DNA of 64,000 nt from Roseburia sp. 831b (lineage in GTDB: Bacteria; Bacillota; Clostridia; Lachnospirales; Lachnospiraceae). The notes under the pieces are model-generated. The model had not been told where the DNA came from and did not search any database. It was given only the letters and a program-made list of their open reading frames with translations. The stretch spans positions 124,001-188,000 of the forward strand of contig NZ_CP135162.1 of assembly GCF_001940165.2 (NCBI RefSeq). Direction: 5' to 3'. The position numbers were made by a program, and so were the translations under genes. Positions within the stretch are counted from its first letter, which is position 1. Every line of letters begins with the position of its first letter. Positions 16,643 to 24,665 of this stretch are shown here, one piece after another.

Positions 16643-17788
16643 ATGGGTGATTTAAAAAGTTTAATGCCAAAGAAATTAGGATTTGGATGTATGAGACTTC
16701 CGGTTATCGGGGAAGACACGGCAAAAATTGATGATAAAGCATTTTGTGAAATGGTGGACAAATATTTAGAACAGGGTTTCTGCTATTTTGATACTGCTTA
16801 TCCATACCACAATGAGAAGTCCGAAGAAGCGGTAAAAAGATGTATCGTCAACCGTTATCCGAGGGAACAGTTTTTCCTCGCAGACAAGATGCCGGTCTGG
16901 AATGTAAAGAAAACGGAAGATTATGACCGCATTTTTGAAGAGCAGAAGAGACGGTGCGGCGTGTCATATTTTGATTTTTATCTGTTACATGCAATGGATA
17001 AGGCACGTGTAGAAGAGACAGAGCGTCTGGGTGGTTTTGAGCGTCTGGCAGAGAGAAGAAAAGCAGGAGAAATCAAGCACCTTGGTTTTTCTTTTCATGA
17101 CAGTGCAGATGTGTTAGAGGAGATTTTAAGCAATCATCCAGAGTTAGAGTTTGTGCAGCTCCAGATTAATTACTATGATTGGGATTCTGAGTCGGTGCAG
17201 TCAAGAAAATGCTATGAGACAGCAGTGCGTCATAATGTCCCTGTGATTGTAATGGAGCCGGTAAAAGGTGGTACGCTTGCAAATCTGATTGGGGAACCGG
17301 AAAAGATTTTGAAAAAGTTAGATGACAAGGCAACTCCAGCTTCGTTTGCAATCCGTTTTGCAGCTTCTTTGGATAACGTGATGCTTGTCCTAAGCGGCAT
17401 GTCAGATATGGAGCAGTTGTTGGATAATACTTCTTACATGCGAGAGTTCCAGCCACTGAATGAGGAAGAAAAAGATGCAATTGTGCGAGTTGTAGATGAA
17501 TTACATAAAATTCCAACAATTCCATGTACCAAATGTCGTTATTGCGTGGAGGGATGTCCAAAGAAAATTGTCATTCCGTCCGTGTTTGATGCCTATAATT
17601 TTTCCGTACAGTTCGGAGTCAATGAAAAGACCAGAAAGGGTTACGAGAATGCTGTGCAGGAGCATGGAAAGGCAAGCGATTGTATCCATTGTGGAAAATG
17701 TGAAAGCCAATGTCCACAGCACCTTGAGATTCGAAAGCTGTTAGAGGATGTTGCAAAGACATTTGAAGATGGGACCTCAGGGGAATAA
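16643..17788 (+). CDS. Aldo/keto reductase with C-terminal 4Fe-4S ferredoxin domain
   Basis: This is a cytosolic oxidoreductase of 381 residues. Residues 1 to about 280 form an AKR TIM barrel with the GFGCMRLP start and the FDTAYPYHNEKSE active-site segment (catalytic Tyr). The C-terminal part binds two iron-sulfur clusters: CTKCRYCVEGCP (cysteines near 295, 298, 301, 305) and CIHCGKCESQCP about 50 residues later. This architecture is common in anaerobic Clostridia and suggests electron transfer from ferredoxin rather than only NAD(P)H. GGAG precedes the start. Substrate unknown. No operon partner is obvious. Confidence 0.92.
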   Translation: MGDLKSLMPKKLGFGCMRLPVIGEDTAKIDDKAFCEMVDKYLEQGFCYFDTAYPYHNEKSEEAVKRCIVNRYPREQFFLADKMPVWNVKKTEDYDRIFEEQKRRCGVSYFDFYLLHAMDKARVEETERLGGFERLAERRKAGEIKHLGFSFHDSADVLEEILSNHPELEFVQLQINYYDWDSESVQSRKCYETAVRHNVPVIVMEPVKGGTLANLIGEPEKILKKLDDKATPASFAIRFAASLDNVMLVLSGMSDMEQLLDNTSYMREFQPLNEEEKDAIVRVVDELHKIPTIPCTKCRYCVEGCPKKIVIPSVFDAYNFSVQFGVNEKTRKGYENAVQEHGKASDCIHCGKCESQCPQHLEIRKLLEDVAKTFEDGTSGE

Positions 17789-17880
17789 GATTACTGTTGA
17801 AAACAGAGGTAATTTTTTGTTGTATCGCAAATGCAAATTCTTTATAATAAAAGGAAAGAATAAAATAGGAGAGACAAAAG

Positions 17881-18459
17881 ATGGAAAACCTGATTGTGTT
17901 AATCATTGCAATCATTGGAATTATTGTGAAAGCAAAATCATCCGATGAGAAAAAGAAAAAGCAATATACTTATCAAAAGCCACAGCAGCCAAGGCAGGCA
18001 CAGCCGCAGTATACCCAACAGTCAAGACCTGTACAGCCGCAGTACACAACTCAGCAGCCAAGGCAGGCACAGCCGCAGTATACCCAGCAGCCAAGGCAGG
18101 TACAGCCGCAGTACACCAAGCAGCCAAGGCAGGTACAGCCACCAAAGCCGCAGCGGGAAAGATATGAACAGTGGAAAGCTGCGAAACAATCAACGCAGGG
18201 CAAGGCAATGGATGCGATGCAGCAGCTAAAACAGCAGGAGCAGGAAAATTCGATTCTTGAGCGTGCAAATTTGAACTTGCAGGAATACGAAGGCGATGTG
18301 GAGAGCGATATGCTAAGTCAGGTAAACGACAGAATTGTGACGGGATATTCCGGGGAGATGGAGTTTGAGCGTGATTTTATTGCAGAGGGAATCGAAATGC
18401 TTAACAGCTTTCAGGTGCCGGATTCTGTCGAACAGTTTTTGACTCTTCCAGAGCAGTAA
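17881..18459 (+). CDS. Single-span membrane protein with a Pro/Gln-rich repeat region
   Basis: I do not recognise the family. Residues 3-18 (NLIVLIIAIIGIIVKA) form one membrane helix. Residues about 30-90 consist of repeats of the type PRQAQPQYTQQ, visible at DNA level as units of about 33 bp with near-identical sequence. A charged helical region with MQQLKQQEQEN and an acidic C-terminus follow. The architecture, a short anchor plus flexible cytosolic or external spacer, recalls division- or envelope-associated adaptors but proves nothing. The next gene (DUF1653) begins 42 bp downstream. Repeat number may vary between strains. Confidence 0.7.
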   Translation: MENLIVLIIAIIGIIVKAKSSDEKKKKQYTYQKPQQPRQAQPQYTQQSRPVQPQYTTQQPRQAQPQYTQQPRQVQPQYTKQPRQVQPPKPQRERYEQWKAAKQSTQGKAMDAMQQLKQQEQENSILERANLNLQEYEGDVESDMLSQVNDRIVTGYSGEMEFERDFIAEGIEMLNSFQVPDSVEQFLTLPEQ

Positions 18460-18500
18460 GAAGAGCAGACAAAAAGTAATTGCAGAAAATGGAGTAGAAA

Positions 18501-19142
18501 ATGGACAGAATACCAAGAAGCGGTGAAATTTACCGTCATTTTAAAAATAAGTTATACCAGATTGTGACGGTTGCAACACACTCTGAGACAAAAGAACAGC
18601 TTGTGATTTATCAGGCATTGTACGGGGACTTTAAAACATACGCAAGACCACTTGAGATGTTTGTCAGTGAAGTGGACCATGCGAAGTATCCACAGGTAAC
18701 ACAGAAATATCGCTTTGAGAAAGTGGATATGAGTGAAGAAAAAGCACAGGAATGTGGACAACAATCGATAAATAGTATGCAGCAAAACGCAGATAATGTT
18801 TGCGCGGCAGAGAAAAAAGATTCAGTTGTGAAGACAGAATTTTTGACTGCAGGGACAGAAGCTTTGGCTGCAACAAACAAATCTTCTATTACGGAAAAGA
18901 AAAATAGTCTGTTAAATCAGACGGCGGAAGAGAAATTGATGGCGTTTTTTGATACAGACGATTTTGAAGAACGTTACCAGATTCTAGTATCGTTGCAGGA
19001 TGAGATTACAGATTTGATGATTAATAATATAGCGGTGGTACTTGATGTTGTGATTCCGGAGGGAGACACAGAGTACCGTTACGAAGAATTAAAGCGCTGT
19101 TTCCGTACAAAACAGCGCTATGAGAATAGCAGATTAAGATAA
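18501..19142 (+). CDS. DUF1653 domain protein
   Basis: The protein has 213 residues. The first about 75 residues are a clear DUF1653 domain: IPRSGEIYRHFKNKLYQIV, then a strand pair with YQALYGDF and ARPLEMFVSEV. The remainder is a Ser/Thr/Gln-rich linker and a helical segment (EKLMAFFDTDDFEERYQIL) seen in clostridial members. DUF1653 is a small beta-barrel of unknown role. GGAG (ATGGAGTAGAAAATG) precedes the ATG. Probably co-transcribed with the preceding repeat protein, and convergent with the CYTH gene, whose stop is 3 bp away. Confidence 0.85.
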   Translation: MDRIPRSGEIYRHFKNKLYQIVTVATHSETKEQLVIYQALYGDFKTYARPLEMFVSEVDHAKYPQVTQKYRFEKVDMSEEKAQECGQQSINSMQQNADNVCAAEKKDSVVKTEFLTAGTEALAATNKSSITEKKNSLLNQTAEEKLMAFFDTDDFEERYQILVSLQDEITDLMINNIAVVLDVVIPEGDTEYRYEELKRCFRTKQRYENSRLR

Positions 19143-19144
19143 AC

Positions 19145-19591
19145 CTAGCAGCGTTTGCTTAACGTGCTGTTATGATAAGCAGTAGAGAAGGTGACGTCTT
19201 CGCCAAACCATTCCGGTGGAACGAAGGAGTTGGCGTCTTCTTCTGTTTCAAACTCAACTTCTGCGAGCTGCAATGGAGCAAGCTCGCCCTCGAAGATATC
19301 AAGTTCTATGGTATGTTTTTCATCCAATGGAATGAGGTATCTTCTTTTTTGTATTAAAATACCATCAATTTTGGTTACAAGATGGTCAAAAGCTTCCTTG
19401 TTGAGTGGAAGATTGTATTCCTCCCTCACCATAAGTCCTTTTCCCTTATAAGTTAATGTATATTTGTCGTTGGAACGACGGACCCTGACCACCGGGTCGG
19501 TATTTAAATACCCCTGTGAAATCACTTTGACAGGGTATTGCTCTAGATGTTTTGGCAATTCTTTCACCAAATATTTTCGTTCGATTTCCAT
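19145..19591 (-). CDS. CYTH-domain (triphosphate tunnel) protein
   Basis: The CYTH/TTM superfamily hydrolyses inorganic triphosphate or related substrates, or makes cAMP, in a metal-dependent beta tunnel. The protein is 148 residues, the size of a single-domain TTM. The signature ExExK is at the very N-terminus (MEIERKYLV). Alternating charged strands typical of the tunnel follow: RVRRSNDKYTLTYKGKG, VREEYNLPL, IQKRRYLIPL, IELDIFEGELAPLQLAEVEF. The last Glu-rich strand fits the metal site. It is divergent from the DJ-1 gene across a long inverted repeat. Substrate not deducible. Confidence 0.9.
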   Translation of the reverse strand: MEIERKYLVKELPKHLEQYPVKVISQGYLNTDPVVRVRRSNDKYTLTYKGKGLMVREEYNLPLNKEAFDHLVTKIDGILIQKRRYLIPLDEKHTIELDIFEGELAPLQLAEVEFETEEDANSFVPPEWFGEDVTFSTAYHNSTLSKRC

Positions 19592-19610
19592 AAAAACCTC
19601 CAGGCTGTTC

Positions 19611-19685
19611 TAATATATTGATTAGGATGTGCAATTTGATAATATAGTAAACAGCTTTTGCTTGCACATCCTAATCATTATATTG
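19611..19685. repeat. Long inverted repeat between divergent CYTH and DJ-1 genes
   Basis: GATTAGGATGTGCAA (19620-19634) and TTGCACATCCTAATC (19662-19676) are exact inverse copies with a 27-nt loop. Pairing extends outward for nine more positions with one mismatch and one wobble. The right arm overlaps the -35 of the DJ-1 promoter. Confidence 0.85.
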
Positions 19686-19711
19686 TGAAAAAAACGAAAA
19701 TGCAATATAAT
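19683..19711 (+). promoter_or_regulatory. Promoter of the DJ-1 family gene
   Basis: TTGTGA at 19683-19688, a 17-nt spacer and TATAAT at 19706-19711. The -35 lies at the outer end of the inverted repeat, so a protein bound there, or cruciform extrusion, could affect initiation. Confidence 0.65.
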
Positions 19712-19755
19712 AGAGACTGGTAAAAATGAATTCGTCATGAGGAAAGGTGAGGAAA

Positions 19756-20307
19756 ATGAGTAAAATTGGTATTTTTTTAGCGGAAAGCTGCGAAGAGATT
19801 GAGGCACTTACCGTCGTAGATATTTTTAGAAGAGCAAAAATGGAGATTGAACTGATTTCTATATCCGATTCGAAAGAGATTACAGGTTCTCATAAGATTC
19901 AGTTTATGGCAGAGACAACGGCAAAAGAAGCAGATTTTTCTACACTAGACGGTATTGTTCTTCCGGGTGGAATGCCGGGAACCCTTCATTTAGGTGAGAG
20001 TGAGATTGTAAACCAGACAGTCCAGACATTCGCAAAAGAAGGAAAATTAGTGGCTGCAATCTGTGCTGCACCAAGTGTATTAGGACAGGCAGGAGTGTTA
20101 GAAGGCAAGCATGCAACCTGTCATCCGGGATTTGAAGAGAAGCTGACAGGAGCTATCACAAGCGAAGACAAAGTAGTGGTAGATGGAAATATCATCACCA
20201 GCCGTGGAATGGGAACAGCAATTGATTTTGCACTTGCAATCGTAAAATATTTCGCTGGAGACGAAGCGGTTGCAAACGTCTGCAAAGGATTAATCTATCA
20301 TATTTAG
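19756..20307 (+). CDS. DJ-1/PfpI family protein (YajL/ThiJ-like)
   Basis: This is a small cytosolic protein of the DJ-1 superfamily, 183 residues. The nucleophile elbow Cys103 sits in VAAICAAPSVLG, as in YajL/DJ-1. IGIFLAESCEEIEALTVVDI with the conserved Glu is at the N-terminus and TSRGMGTAIDFALAIV at the end. Proposed roles in the family include glyoxalase-like or deglycase activity and oxidative-stress protection; this remains debated. I chose the ATG at 19756 because AGGTGAGG lies just upstream; a GTG at 19747 is less likely. Ends at a bidirectional terminator shared with the SASP gene. Confidence 0.92.
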   Translation: MSKIGIFLAESCEEIEALTVVDIFRRAKMEIELISISDSKEITGSHKIQFMAETTAKEADFSTLDGIVLPGGMPGTLHLGESEIVNQTVQTFAKEGKLVAAICAAPSVLGQAGVLEGKHATCHPGFEEKLTGAITSEDKVVVDGNIITSRGMGTAIDFALAIVKYFAGDEAVANVCKGLIYHI

Positions 20308-20324
20308 CATGGATTCCTTTTCTT

Positions 20325-20378
20325 GAAAACAGGAAAAAAGAGGGTTGTGTACCGCAAGTACATGACCCTCTTTTGCTT
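20325..20378. terminator. Bidirectional terminator between DJ-1 and SASP genes
   Basis: AAGAGGGT and ACCCTCTT form a stem flanked by A-rich and T-rich sequence, so it can serve both convergent genes. The loop region includes GTGTACC/GTACAT. Confidence 0.8.
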
Positions 20379-20394
20379 TGCCCATGAAAGCAAA

Positions 20395-20607
20395 CTATTT
20401 CATCTGTTCTTCCTGTTTCATGATCATTTTTTTGACCATTTCACCACCGATAGAACCAGCCTGTGCACTGGTTAAGTCACCGTTGTAACCATCTTTTAAA
20501 GGTACTCCGATTTCACTTGCAACTTCCTCTTTGAAACGTTTCATTGCGTCCTTTGCCTGTGGTACTGCCATCTGGTTTGTTCCAGAACTTGAATTAGATC
20601 CACTCAT
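20395..20607 (-). CDS. Alpha/beta-type small acid-soluble spore protein
   Basis: SASPs coat and protect DNA in dormant spores and are degraded by the GPR protease at germination. The product is 70 residues. The GPR site region is visible as RFKEEVASEIGVPL and the DNA-binding half contains DGYNGDLTSAQAGSIGGEMVKKMI. A Ser/Asn/Gly-rich start (MSGSNSSSGTNQMAVPQA) is typical. GGAGG lies 8 nt upstream of the ATG at 20607; an upstream extension of the frame has no family similarity. Its presence shows sporulation capacity. Expected forespore (sigma-G) control; I could not identify a convincing sigma-G site here. Confidence 0.95.
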   Translation of the reverse strand: MSGSNSSSGTNQMAVPQAKDAMKRFKEEVASEIGVPLKDGYNGDLTSAQAGSIGGEMVKKMIMKQEEQMK

Positions 20608-20756
20608 GATTTTTACCTCCGTAACGATACTGTTGATTGTCACCAGCAAAGCCTGGTGCAGTTGTTTTGGATGAACAAGTAGTAAGTTACTGTTTATCCT
20701 AATGCTATTATTTACAGGATAGGAAATATTATGATGGTAATTTTTGAGAAAAAGTG

Positions 20757-20785
20757 TTGACAAGTTAATACGAAAGTGCTTTACT
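20757..20785 (+). promoter_or_regulatory. Promoter of the leader peptide and ABC exporter
   Basis: TTGACA at 20757-20762 and TTTACT at 20780-20785 with a 17-nt spacer. The -10 overlaps an imperfect dyad TTACT-AA-AGTAG that could be an operator. The promoter is divergent from the SASP gene. Confidence 0.55.
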
Positions 20786-20828
20786 AAAGTAGTATTCTAA
20801 AATTTTGAGGAAAGAGAGGTAATAAACT

Positions 20829-20909
20829 ATGATTAGAAATACGAAATTGAACAAATTTGAACTGAATCATGTTGCAATTACCTCGGTGTGTGCGAAGAAC
20901 CAGGCATAG
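20829..20909 (+). CDS. 26-residue leader peptide upstream of the ABC exporter
   Basis: This short ORF is preceded by GAGAGG at an 8- to 9-nt spacing. It encodes MIRNTKLNKFELNHVAITS followed by VCAKNQA. It has no hydrophobic signal. It lies between a promoter and a strong terminator, with the heterodimeric multidrug ABC exporter immediately beyond. This arrangement matches ribosome-mediated attenuation as known for the Bacillus bmrB-bmrCD system: drug-stalled ribosomes on the leader would favour read-through. ACCTCGG inside the coding region could pair, with one mismatch, with the 5' arm of the terminator (CCGCGGT) as an antiterminator. A small secreted peptide is the alternative. Confidence 0.6.
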   Translation: MIRNTKLNKFELNHVAITSVCAKNQA

Positions 20910-20948
20910 GTGTATGTTTGGGGATAGCATAGGGATAGACGACGTTTC

Positions 20949-20979
20949 GCCGCGGTGATGGTTTCACCGCGGTTTTTTT
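20949..20979 (+). terminator. Attenuator terminator after the leader peptide
   Basis: A perfect stem CCGCGGTGA / TCACCGCGG with a 4-nt loop is followed by seven T. It lies 40 nt after the leader stop codon and 99 nt before the exporter gene. Confidence 0.92.
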
Positions 20980-21077
20980 GTGCTTTTTTTGAAATTCAGG
21001 CACGTTTGTCTATAACACATTGAGGAAAATGATTTGGGCGTAAAAGGCAAAATAAAAAGAAGAATGGAGGAGTTTTC

Positions 21078-22799
21078 GTGAAGAAATTAAGTACATATCT
21101 AGGACGATATTGGTATGGTTATCTGTTTGCAATTGTTTGTATGGTTGCAGCAATCGTACTTGATATGATTTATCCTAAAATAACACAGAGCATCGTCGAC
21201 GACGTTATGATTGGTGGACAGATGCAGCTTTTGAAAGGACTGTTAATTGGAATTGTGTTGGTCGGAGTTGGCCGGTGTGCGTTCGGATACTTCAAAGAAT
21301 TTACCTTTGATGTACTTTGTTCCAAGATTGGTTCCCAGATGAGAAAGGATTTGTTTCATCATATCCAGACCCTTTCGATGGATTATTTTGACAATACCAA
21401 TACAGGAGAATTGATGGCGCGTGTCAAAGATGATATTGACAAGGTGTGGAATGCGTTAGGCTATGTCGGAATGCTTGTCATTGAGGTGACCATTCATGTC
21501 AGCATCGTACTGTATTGCATGTTTTCTTTAAACTGGAAAATGACATTTATTCCGCTTGCCACGATGATTGCATGTGGAGTAATCGCAATCGTGATGGAGC
21601 GAAAATTAGATAAAGTTTACGAGGATATCAGTGAGGAGAATGCAGTTCTTACCACCGTTGCAGAAGAAAACCTTGCCGGTGTCCGTACCGTAAAAGCTTT
21701 TGCGAGAGAAAAACACGAGATTGCAAAATTTTTATCACACAACAAACGTTACTATGAATTAAACATCAGACAGTCAAAGGTTTTGGTGCGCTACTACCCA
21801 ATGTTTTCGTTTGTTGGAAAAATGCTTCCTGTTGCAATGACAGTTGTAGGTGGATTTTCTGTTTTGAATCAGACGATGACCTTAGGAGCATTGGTAGCCT
21901 ATGTGGAATACAGCAGAAATTGTACCTGGCCGATGGAGATGCTTGGATGGCTGACGAATGACCTTTCCTCTGCGATTGCGTCATACAAGAAAATCAAGAA
22001 GATTTACGCACAGACTTCCAGCATCAAAGAAAAAGAGAATCCGGTTCACTTAGATGAGGTGAAGGGGGAGATTACATTCGAGCATGTCGATTTTGAAATT
22101 GAAGATGCCCATATTTTAAAAGATGTCAGCTTTGATGTAAAACCAGGCGCAACCATCGGAATTATGGGAGCAACCGGTTCCGGTAAATCTTCGATTGTCA
22201 ATCTGATGCAGCGTTTCTATGATGTAAAAAAAGGAAGCGTCAAGTTGGATGGCGTGGATGTCAGAGATTTAAGCTTAGAGCAGCTTCGAAGCAGTATATC
22301 AGTGGTCATGCAGGATGTGTTCCTGTTTTCCGATACGATTGAAGAGAACATCAAGATGGGATTAAGAAAACAGCTTCCGATGGATGATATCAAAGATGCG
22401 GCAGAGCGTGCGCAGGCAAAAGGTTTCATTGAAAACATGGAAGAACAGTATGAAACGGTTGTCGGAGAGCGTGGTGTGGGTCTTTCCGGAGGTCAGAAGC
22501 AGCGAATCAGTATTGCAAGAGCACTTGCGAAGAAGAAACCGATTCTTGTAATGGATGATTCCACATCTGCTTTGGATATGGAGACAGAACACGAGATTCA
22601 GAAGATGCTGAACGAATTAGATTCAACTACAAAAGTAATTATAGCGCACCGTATTTCTGCGGTCCGTCATGCAGACGAAATCATCTACTTAGAGGATGGC
22701 AAGATTGCAGAGCGCGGAACACATGAAGAATTACTTGCTAGGAAAGGACTTTATTACAATACTTACATGGCTCAATATGGAAAATTTTTATCCGCCTAG
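21078..22799 (+). CDS. Heterodimeric multidrug ABC exporter, subunit with degenerate catalytic site (BmrC/TM287-like)
   Basis: This half-transporter has six membrane helices and a C-terminal nucleotide-binding domain, 573 residues. Walker A GATGSGKS is near residue 365 and signature LSGGQ is at 469-473. Walker B ends VMDDSTSALD: Asp494 replaces the catalytic Glu, the mark of the non-hydrolytic site in heterodimeric exporters. The switch His is in IIAHRIS. Starts at GTG with GGAGG 7 nt upstream. It pairs with the next gene. Likely exports drugs or lipids; controlled by the upstream leader-terminator. Confidence 0.95.
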   Translation: MKKLSTYLGRYWYGYLFAIVCMVAAIVLDMIYPKITQSIVDDVMIGGQMQLLKGLLIGIVLVGVGRCAFGYFKEFTFDVLCSKIGSQMRKDLFHHIQTLSMDYFDNTNTGELMARVKDDIDKVWNALGYVGMLVIEVTIHVSIVLYCMFSLNWKMTFIPLATMIACGVIAIVMERKLDKVYEDISEENAVLTTVAEENLAGVRTVKAFAREKHEIAKFLSHNKRYYELNIRQSKVLVRYYPMFSFVGKMLPVAMTVVGGFSVLNQTMTLGALVAYVEYSRNCTWPMEMLGWLTNDLSSAIASYKKIKKIYAQTSSIKEKENPVHLDEVKGEITFEHVDFEIEDAHILKDVSFDVKPGATIGIMGATGSGKSSIVNLMQRFYDVKKGSVKLDGVDVRDLSLEQLRSSISVVMQDVFLFSDTIEENIKMGLRKQLPMDDIKDAAERAQAKGFIENMEEQYETVVGERGVGLSGGQKQRISIARALAKKKPILVMDDSTSALDMETEHEIQKMLNELDSTTKVIIAHRISAVRHADEIIYLEDGKIAERGTHEELLARKGLYYNTYMAQYGKFLSA

Positions 22800-22837
22800 G
22801 AAGATTTTTCAATAAAGCCTACACATAAGGAAGGAGC

Positions 22838-24637
22838 GTGAAAAGCGTGGCAGTTAACTCATTTCGAGAAGATGAACAGATGAAACATACCGACCGGAAA
22901 AAGATTTTGCGTCGATTATTTTCCTATCTGTTAGATTATAAACTTACCATTGCAGGAGTATTGATTTGTATGCTTGTAACCGTTGTGATTGCACTGGTCA
23001 ATCCACTTTTGATAGAAGCAGCAATCGATACTTACATTGCAAAAGGTGACGTCAAGGGATTACTACGGCTTGGAATCATTGCACTGGCAATGAATATTGG
23101 ATACATTATTCTGGTAAAGGTACGAATGTATGTCATGTCGGTGGTATCCAACAAAATTCTGTTGTCAATCCGTCAGGAACTATATGAACACATTCAGAAG
23201 TTATCTTTTTCCTTCTTTGACAGCAGACCAACCGGAAAAATTTTAGCGCGTATCATCGGGGATGTAAACTCTCTAAAGGACGTGCTGGTAAATATGGTCA
23301 CAACACTTTTGCCGGAATTTGCAACAATTGTTGGTGTTGTCGTTATCATGCTGGTAAAAGATTACAGACTTGGATTTGCGGCATTAAGTACCGTGCCGCT
23401 TATGATGGTAGCTATCTGTATCGTGCAGAATGTATCACACAAAAGATGGCAGGTTTACCGTAAAAAATCGTCAAACTTAAATGCCTATGTGCATGAAGAC
23501 ATTGCAGGAATGAACGTGGTACAGAGTTTCCGTGCAGAAAATGAGACAAAAGAGATTTTTGAGGATTTGACAGACCAGCACCAGAAATCGTTTGTCAGTG
23601 CGGTTGTTTTTGCGGATATGTTTGGACCGGTCATCGATTTTTGCTGGGGATTCGGTTCCATGATTATGTATTTTGTCGGTATCGCAATCCTTGGAGTCGA
23701 CCACATTTCCGTTGGTTTGCTTGTTGCGTTCGGCAGCTATATCAATATGTTCTGGAACCCGATTATGAATTTAAGTAACTTCTACAATCAGCTGGTTACC
23801 AATATGTCAGCAGCAGAGCGTATCTTTGATATTTTGGATACCGAACCGGACATTGTGGATGGAAAAGATGTAGAAGAGCTTCCAGAGGTAAAAGGTGCAG
23901 TAACGTTTGACCACGTATCTTTTACATACGATAAAGGAACACCGGCAGAGACAAAAGTATTAAATGACGTTAATTTCCAGGTAAAACCAGGCGAGACAAT
24001 CGCACTTGTCGGACCGACAGGAGCCGGTAAAACTACAATTGTAAATCTAATCAGCCGTTTCTACGATATAGAAGAAGGAAGAATTCTGATTGATGGACAC
24101 GACCTTACCAAGGTTTCAATCGAGAGTCTGCGAAAACAGATGGGTGTGATGACGCAGGATAACTTCATTTTCCATGGAACAGTAAGAGATAATATTTTAT
24201 ATGGAAAATTAGATGCGACGGATGAAGAGATGATTGCAGCAGCCAAAGCGGTCAATGCGCATGACTTTATCATGAAGATGGAAAAAGGTTACGATACCGA
24301 GTTGAAAGAGCGTGGAGCAGGTCTTTCCATCGGACAGCGTCAGCTGATTGCATTTGCAAGAACCATGATTTCGATGCCAAAAATCCTGATTTTGGATGAG
24401 GCAACCTCAAGTATCGATACGCATACCGAACTTTTGGTGCAGCAGGGAATCGAGGCGCTTCTAGCAGGAAGAACCAGCTTTGTCATTGCGCATCGACTGT
24501 CGACAATTCAGAATGCAGACCGTATTTTTGTCATTGATAAAGGCGGTATTCTAGAGCAGGGAAGTCCGAAAGAACTGATGGAGAAAAAGGGATTTTATTA
24601 TAACCTTTACATGGCACAGTTTGCAGGTTTGCAGTAG
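22838..24637 (+). CDS. Heterodimeric multidrug ABC exporter, catalytic subunit (BmrD/TM288-like)
   Basis: This is the partner half-transporter, 599 residues. Walker A GPTGAGKT is followed by a canonical Walker B ILILDEATSS with Glu521, but the signature is LSIGQ (496-500) rather than LSGGQ. Together with the Asp in the first subunit, this gives one degenerate and one consensus ATP site, as in BmrCD, LmrCD and TM287/288. Switch His is in FVIAHRLS. The start may be GTG 22838 or GTG 22847; AAGGAAGGAG lies upstream of both. 38 bp separate it from the first subunit. Confidence 0.95.
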   Translation: MKSVAVNSFREDEQMKHTDRKKILRRLFSYLLDYKLTIAGVLICMLVTVVIALVNPLLIEAAIDTYIAKGDVKGLLRLGIIALAMNIGYIILVKVRMYVMSVVSNKILLSIRQELYEHIQKLSFSFFDSRPTGKILARIIGDVNSLKDVLVNMVTTLLPEFATIVGVVVIMLVKDYRLGFAALSTVPLMMVAICIVQNVSHKRWQVYRKKSSNLNAYVHEDIAGMNVVQSFRAENETKEIFEDLTDQHQKSFVSAVVFADMFGPVIDFCWGFGSMIMYFVGIAILGVDHISVGLLVAFGSYINMFWNPIMNLSNFYNQLVTNMSAAERIFDILDTEPDIVDGKDVEELPEVKGAVTFDHVSFTYDKGTPAETKVLNDVNFQVKPGETIALVGPTGAGKTTIVNLISRFYDIEEGRILIDGHDLTKVSIESLRKQMGVMTQDNFIFHGTVRDNILYGKLDATDEEMIAAAKAVNAHDFIMKMEKGYDTELKERGAGLSIGQRQLIAFARTMISMPKILILDEATSSIDTHTELLVQQGIEALLAGRTSFVIAHRLSTIQNADRIFVIDKGGILEQGSPKELMEKKGFYYNLYMAQFAGLQ

Positions 24638-24665
24638 GAGAGAATGTAAAAGGAGGATGATGAGG

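Noticed and set aside
16075..16761. 228-residue minus-strand ORF
   Set aside because: Antisense to the ApbE-like gene and the aldo/keto reductase start; His/Ser-rich shadow sequence.
19611..19685. Invertible promoter (phase-variation switch)
   Set aside because: The 27-nt segment between the arms is too short to hold a promoter and no recombinase gene is nearby.
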